Source: Sulfuricurvum sp. PC08-66 (GTDB lineage: Bacteria; Campylobacterota; Campylobacteria; Campylobacterales; Sulfurimonadaceae). Taken from it: DNA of 38,513 nt. Made by a program: the position numbers and the translations under genes. The stretch is from NCBI GenBank assembly GCA_000830255.1, contig JQIT01000014.1, positions 1-38,513 on the forward strand. Direction: 5' to 3'. The notes under the pieces are model-generated. The model saw only the letters and a list, made by a program, of their open reading frames with translations. It was not told the DNA's origin and made no database searches. Shown piece by piece: positions 35,224-38,513 of the stretch (the first letter of the stretch is position 1; the number at the start of each line of letters is the position of its first letter).

Positions 35224-35808
35224 ATGAACAAACTCACACAATACTCTCTACTAGGTCTGGTGCTTTTGGCACTCTTCTACGGCATATCGACGATGCGCGG
35301 TATGCAAGCCCAACTCAATACGGTCGAGAGCGCATGGGCACAGGTCGAGAATCAGCTTCAACGTCGTATTGACCTCATTCCCAACCTCGTCGAAACGGTC
35401 AAAGGGTACGCGGCACACGAAAAAGAGCTCTTCATGGGTGTGGCAGAGGCACGAGCCGCCGCAGGGCAAATGCGTATCGACATCGCCAATGCTACACCAG
35501 AGCAGATGGCGGCATTTACCAAAATGCAAGGGCAACTTAGCAGTGCATTGGCGCGACTCCTTGCGGTACGCGAAAGCTATCCTGACCTCAAAGCCAATGA
35601 GAGCTTTTTGAAACTCCAAGATGAGCTAGCAGGTACCGAAAACCGTCTAGCAGTAGAGCGTAAACGTTTCAATGATGAAGTGCGTATCATGAACAACAAA
35701 GTGACTATTTTCCCCTCATCGATAGTCGCGTCGCTCTTGGGCTACGGCAAAATGGGCTATTTTGAGGTCGAAGAGGCCGCAAAAGCGCTCCCCAAAGTCT
35801 CTTTCTAG
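35224..35808 (+). CDS. lemA: LemA family protein
   Basis: A 194-aa LemA-family protein. One N-terminal membrane helix (about residues 6-22, YSLLGLVLLALFYGI) is followed by a long helical domain with the family sequence VENQLQRRIDLIPNLVETVK and later ENRLAVERKRFNDEV. LemA proteins are membrane-anchored with unclear function and are often encoded beside a TPM-domain protein, as here (the next gene starts 3 bases after the stop). AGGAG precedes the ATG by 6 bases. The pair appears to have its own promoter. Confidence 0.93.
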   Translation: MNKLTQYSLLGLVLLALFYGISTMRGMQAQLNTVESAWAQVENQLQRRIDLIPNLVETVKGYAAHEKELFMGVAEARAAAGQMRIDIANATPEQMAAFTKMQGQLSSALARLLAVRESYPDLKANESFLKLQDELAGTENRLAVERKRFNDEVRIMNNKVTIFPSSIVASLLGYGKMGYFEVEEAAKALPKVSF

Positions 35809-35811
35809 TCG

Positions 35812-36603
35812 ATGCGACGCCTGCTTCTCCTTGGGGCGCTTGTCGCCTCGCTTTGGGCATTGGAGGTGCCACCTCTCACAGGTAGAGTCGTCGATACGGC
35901 AGGGCTTTTCACGGCTGCACAAAGTGCCAAACTCACCGCTCAACTCTCCTCTATTGAAACCAACACCACCCATCAAATCGCTGTTTTGACTATCCCCTCT
36001 CTCGAAGATGAAAATCTGGAGAACTATGCGCACCAAGTCGCCTCCACATGGCAATTGGGTCAAGCCAAAAAAGATAATGGTGTATTGCTTCTCATCGTCA
36101 AAGATAGCCACGATATTCGTATCGAGGTGGGGTATGGTCTGGAGGGTGCACTGCCCGATGGACTTGCAGGTACGATAATTCGGCGTGAAATGGTGCCGCA
36201 CTTCAAGGAAGAGCACTACTACAAAGGGGTCAAGGCGGCAATCGAAGCTATCGATGCCGCTACGCGCGGTGAATATACGCCCGAAGAACCCATGAGTGAA
36301 GAGGAAGAGGAGTTTATGTGGGTGGTCTTGGGCGTGATATTTTTCATACTCTCGATACTTTCACGTATCAACAAACCCATTGCCTCTGTCGCAGGAGCCG
36401 TTGCAGGTGCAGGCGTGGGACTCTTTTTTTTCAACTCCTTTTTGCTCCTCATTGTACTAGGGTTGGTAGGCTCTGTAGTGGGTTTCGTGGCAGGCTATTT
36501 GCCTGTGACAATGTTCATGGGTGGACGTGGCGGTCGAGGAGGCGGTGGATTTAGCGGTGGTGGCGGACGTTTTGGTGGCGGTGGCGCTAGTGGTAAGTGG
36601 TAA
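35812..36603 (+). CDS. TPM-domain membrane protein (YgcG family)
   Basis: A 263-aa protein. A signal peptide (MRRLLLLGALVASLWA) is followed by a TPM domain (about 20-165) with VPPLTGRVVDTAGLFTAAQ, DNGVLLLIVKDSHDIRIEVG and YGLEGALPDGLAGTIIR, an acidic stretch (PMSEEEEEF), two or three hydrophobic helices (about 168-235), and a C-terminal Gly/Arg/Phe-rich low-complexity tail (GGRGGGGFSGGGG). This layout is that of the YgcG/DUF477 family, which recurs with LemA. The function of the pair is not established; a role at the cell envelope is likely from the signal and membrane segments. Confidence 0.9.
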   Translation: MRRLLLLGALVASLWALEVPPLTGRVVDTAGLFTAAQSAKLTAQLSSIETNTTHQIAVLTIPSLEDENLENYAHQVASTWQLGQAKKDNGVLLLIVKDSHDIRIEVGYGLEGALPDGLAGTIIRREMVPHFKEEHYYKGVKAAIEAIDAATRGEYTPEEPMSEEEEEFMWVVLGVIFFILSILSRINKPIASVAGAVAGAGVGLFFFNSFLLLIVLGLVGSVVGFVAGYLPVTMFMGGRGGRGGGGFSGGGGRFGGGGASGKW

Positions 36604-36685
36604 TTTTTTTGTTTGGCTGTATGACGATAATTCCAGACTTTTTGTAGTGCTAGACTAGTCGTGAACCTTCATATTATTGTGGTGG

Positions 36686-37141
36686 TTACGAAGGGTTTCT
36701 TCTCTTCATATAAAAAGCTGTACCAAGTCCGCCAAGAGCAACAACGAGAGATATGAGAGCTTCTATGTTTTTGCCACTGTCTAATAGCTCAAATGCTTTA
36801 TAAAGTGTGTAAAAACCTAGTCCAGTTGGCGTTAACCAACCTAAGAAACCCATGAAAAGCTCACCAAATACCTGTACTCTGTCAATAAAATGTATATGTT
36901 TTAGGTTGCTTTCTGCCATTTTTGTCAGTCTATCTGGAAGTGTTTTGTCAATATTTTTGTATTGCTGCATATGTTCTGGATGGGGAACGGGTCCACTAAA
37001 TTGTTCGGATTTTTGTGTTTTTTGAGTAATTTCAAATTCAAAATCTTTTGCTAAATCCTTTAGCAAATTATTTTTGATTTCTTCAATCTCTTTTTTTGAT
37101 AAGGTTACCTTGCTACTTGATTCTTCTTTAGGCATCGACAC
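36686..37141 (-). CDS. DUF2335-like two-helix membrane protein
   Basis: A 151-aa protein. The N-terminal half is charged and helical. The segment FSGPVPHPEHMQQYKNID, followed by RLTKMAESNLKHIHFIDR, matches the 'sGPLPpPe...Y...pGaaeRii.maE.q..H' pattern I associate with DUF2335. Two membrane helices follow (about 88-110 and 122-142), and the end is basic (MKRRNPS). Function is unknown for the family. The gene is AT-rich (one sampled line at 20% GC), and its start overlaps the 64-aa gene by 14 bases, so they form a unit. It lies between the TPM gene and tRNA-Ser(GCU), a position that often holds acquired DNA. Confidence 0.8.
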   Translation of the reverse strand: MSMPKEESSSKVTLSKKEIEEIKNNLLKDLAKDFEFEITQKTQKSEQFSGPVPHPEHMQQYKNIDKTLPDRLTKMAESNLKHIHFIDRVQVFGELFMGFLGWLTPTGLGFYTLYKAFELLDSGKNIEALISLVVALGGLGTAFYMKRRNPS

Positions 37142-37322
37142 GGCTAGATACCTTACTCATGGAAGAAGAGAGACTTTGCCCTACTTGTTGCCAAGCTGTA
37201 GAAATGTTATCAATATTTCTCTTTTTAGAATTGATTTTTATCTCGTTGCGAGGATCAACTGATTTTGCTATTCCATTTAGGTAAGCTTCAAAAAAACCGT
37301 GATAATTAATATGATTTGACAT
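37128..37322 (-). CDS. Hypothetical 64-aa protein upstream of the DUF2335-like gene
   Basis: I do not recognise this short protein. It is soluble, basic and mostly polar, with a helical C-terminal part containing TAWQQVGQSLSSSM. The start is well supported: ATG at 37322 with GAGGAGG about 10 bases upstream. Its 3' end overlaps the DUF2335-like start by 14 bases, so coupled translation is likely. The composition is AT-rich like its partner. It could be a regulator or partner of the membrane protein; nothing in the sequence decides this. The 167 bases between it and the tRNA gene are AT-rich and presumably carry its promoter. Confidence 0.65.
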   Translation of the reverse strand: MSNHINYHGFFEAYLNGIAKSVDPRNEIKINSKKRNIDNISTAWQQVGQSLSSSMSKVSSRVDA

Positions 37323-37489
37323 GTTAGATAATCCTCCTCATCTTTGTTCTATTGCTGAAGAATACACCGAATTTAAAATAAAAAGCTTAAAAAGACAATT
37401 ACGAATACATAAAATTTTATTGTGTGTAGTATCAAAATAAAGTTCAAAGTAAAAATAACATAAGGAAAGATTTGAGTTTGTGGGAAAAG

Positions 37490-37580
37490 TGGCGGACAGA
37501 GAGGGATTCGAACCCTCGGTCAGGTTTCCCCGACGCACCCTTAGCAGGGGTGTGGTTTCAGCCAACTCACCCATCTATCC
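37490..37580 (-). tRNA. tRNA-Ser(GCU)
   Basis: On the minus strand the acceptor arm GGATAGA (5') pairs with TCTGTCC (3'), followed by discriminator G and an encoded CCA at 37492-37490. The anticodon stem CACCC/GGGTG encloses CTGCTAA, giving anticodon GCT (reads AGC and AGU). A long variable arm follows, as expected for serine, and the T arm has GGTTCGAATCC. The length is 91 nt with CCA. Confidence 0.97.
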
Positions 37581-37600
37581 GTGTTTGTTTTAGAGGTCGC

Positions 37601-37606
37601 ATAATA
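37601..37606 (-). promoter_or_regulatory. Promoter -10 box for tRNA-Ser
   Basis: TATTAT on the minus strand, about 20 bases before the tRNA 5' end and followed by GCGACC, a GC-rich discriminator as in stable-RNA promoters. Confidence 0.4.
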
Positions 37607-37634
37607 ACGGGATTTTTATAATATTGCGCTTAAT

Positions 37635-37648
37635 GCGCCAAGCGGCGC
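37635..37648 (-). terminator. Small GC hairpin after the 48-aa ORF
   Basis: GCGCC-AAGC-GGCGC is a perfect 5-bp stem with a 4-base loop, 7 bases past the 48-aa ORF stop on the minus strand. There is no T run, so termination is uncertain. Confidence 0.3.
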
Positions 37649-37655
37649 GAGCGGC

Positions 37656-37802
37656 TTAGATGTGCGATTTTTTGGGGTCGCGCAGAACTTCTTCTAGCAG
37701 TGCTTCAAGGCGGTGCACCAGTGAGTTATTCGACTTGGTTTTGGCATCTGCAATCTTCTCTTTGAGACGCACAATGACTTCTACGGTATCTAGCACTTTC
37801 AT
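37656..37802 (-). CDS. Small hypothetical 48-aa protein
   Basis: A short ORF reading MKVLDTVEVIVRLKEKIADA at its start and ending VLRDPKKSHI, 48 aa. It is highly charged and predicted helical throughout, with heptad-like spacing (VIVRLKEKIADAK, LVHRLEALLEEVL), so a small coiled coil or dimer is plausible. AAGGAG lies 7 bases before the ATG, the strongest argument that it is real, and the base composition matches core genes. It follows pyrF by 58 bases on the same strand, and a GC hairpin follows it. Family and function are unknown. Confidence 0.65.
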   Translation of the reverse strand: MKVLDTVEVIVRLKEKIADAKTKSNNSLVHRLEALLEEVLRDPKKSHI

Positions 37803-37860
37803 ATGATGACTCCTTTTGATTTTAGGTCATCTGCCCAAAAGCAAGGAGCATGCCAAAATA

Positions 37861-38513
37861 TTAAATTTCGCGCAAAATCCGCTCTACGACGCTCAAAGGG
37901 TCGCTAGATTCGTAGATGGGGCGACCTACGACGACGAAATCGACACGGTTTTGACGTGCGGTATCGAGGGTGGCTACACGCATTTGGTCACCTGCCTCCT
38001 CACCAAAAGGGCGAATCCCAGGGGTGAGAGTCAAAAAGGAGTTGTGCGTTTGGGTCTTGATAGCGTCACTCTCAAAAACACTGCACACCACACCATCGAG
38101 CGCAGAGTCGTAGGCATCTTGCGCCCATTGTGTCGCTTTTTCTAGGATAGGTTTTTCGTAGACGGCTTGGAATTGCGCCTCGTCAAAAGAGGTGAGCGCG
38201 GTTACTGCCAACACCAGTGGACGACGAGGATAGTGTGAGAGGCGTTGCATGACCGTTTGCATGGCGGTTTTGCCTGCGCTAGCATGGACATTGAACATAT
38301 CGATGTCAAGTTCCATAATCGACTCAGCCGCATCTGCCATCGTATTGGGAATGTCATAGAGCTTCAAATCGAGGAAGATTTTGAAATCAGGATTGATAGC
38401 TTTGATAGCCTCGATGAAGGGCTTGCCATCGCGGATGAAGCTACGCAAGCCTATTTTGAGCCAGATGGGTAGAGTGGAGAGTTTTTGTACCAAATCGAGA
38501 TTGGCTTGTTGGG
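37861..38513 (-). CDS. pyrF: Orotidine 5'-phosphate decarboxylase, 5' end outside window
   Basis: PyrF decarboxylates OMP to UMP, the last step of de novo pyrimidine synthesis. The core motif is FLDLKLYDIPNTMADAA, with the catalytic Lys and Asp. A phosphate-binding end LTPGIRPFGEEAGDQMR and VVVGRPIYES completes the TIM-barrel signature. The frame stays open to the right edge of the window (QQANLDLVQKL), so the N-terminal strand with the first conserved Asp lies outside. The last residues are ERILREI. The length in the window is about 217 codons, so only the first few residues are missing. Confidence 0.95.
   Translation of the reverse strand, partial: QQANLDLVQKLSTLPIWLKIGLRSFIRDGKPFIEAIKAINPDFKIFLDLKLYDIPNTMADAAESIMELDIDMFNVHASAGKTAMQTVMQRLSHYPRRPLVLAVTALTSFDEAQFQAVYEKPILEKATQWAQDAYDSALDGVVCSVFESDAIKTQTHNSFLTLTPGIRPFGEEAGDQMRVATLDTARQNRVDFVVVGRPIYESSDPLSVVERILREI

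Noticed and set aside
36604-36685. Possible attachment-site duplicate of the tRNA-Ser 3' end
   Set aside because: No copy of the T-arm/acceptor sequence is visible there, so an integrase-type att pair is not supported.
37338-37574. A 78-codon minus-strand frame
   Set aside because: It runs through most of tRNA-Ser(GCU), so it is not a gene.
1-38513. CRISPR arrays, insertion sequences, prophage genes
   Set aside because: No regularly spaced repeats, transposase, integrase, capsid or tail genes were seen on either strand.

Overview
The window looks like chromosomal DNA of a free-living, motile, menaquinone-using bacterium of the Campylobacterota (Epsilonproteobacteria). The support is the futalosine-pathway radical SAM enzyme MqnE, a CheV plus a full-length CheB, an OprD-like porin with the N-terminal segment usual in that phylum, and an 'HQWRQPL'-type histidine kinase. 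The core DNA has roughly 45-50% GC by eye, which is high for the phylum. Genus and species cannot be read from this window.

Layout. (1) 164-4484, minus: glnD and glmS, one nucleotide apart (nitrogen signalling and amino-sugar synthesis). They are divergent from mqnE and a phosphoribosyltransferase (4582-6083, plus). (2) 6119-7746, minus: a strongly AT-rich pair, an AAA ATPase and a 163-aa protein of unknown family, which looks acquired and defence-like. A metallo-beta-lactamase-fold hydrolase (7939-8709, plus) is divergent from it. (3) 8715-24229, minus: a 15.5-kb chemotaxis block. In transcription order it holds cheY, a STAS protein, cheA, a large MCP, cheW, cheV, cheR, cheB, a receiver protein with a CheZ-like tail, a small CheZ-like protein, an Aer/CetB-type PAS protein, a soluble MCP, an OprD-like porin and two more MCPs. 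Most junctions overlap or are a few bases apart. (4) 24412-35163, plus: divergent from the chemotaxis block, an OmpR-family regulator overlaps a 1678-aa 7TM histidine kinase with eight PAS domains behind its kinase core. A 1634-aa protein with nine PAS domains, GGDEF and EAL follows. (5) 35224-36603, plus: lemA and a TPM-domain membrane protein. (6) 36686-37322, minus: a second AT-rich pair (DUF2335-like protein and a 64-aa protein) on the 3' side of tRNA-Ser(GCU). (7) 37656-38513, minus: a 48-aa ORF and pyrF, whose 5' end lies outside the window.

How the parts fit. The chemotaxis block can encode a complete pathway: receptors, CheW/CheV coupling, CheA kinase, CheY, CheR/CheB adaptation, and two candidates for phosphate removal or CheY binding. 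A PAS energy sensor and a porin sit in the same transcription unit. The adjacent regulator/kinase/cyclic-di-GMP genes could link the same environmental cues to the motile-sessile switch. A tandem TGACC motif with an 11-bp period occurs upstream of three signalling genes and has the geometry expected for an OmpR/PhoB-type regulator.

The least-explained items are the ATPase/163-aa pair, the two chemotaxis proteins sharing an acidic '-FF' tail, the kinase whose PAS array follows the catalytic core with no output module, and the DUF2335/64-aa pair. No CRISPR array, insertion sequence, transposase, integrase, rRNA or replication origin was seen.
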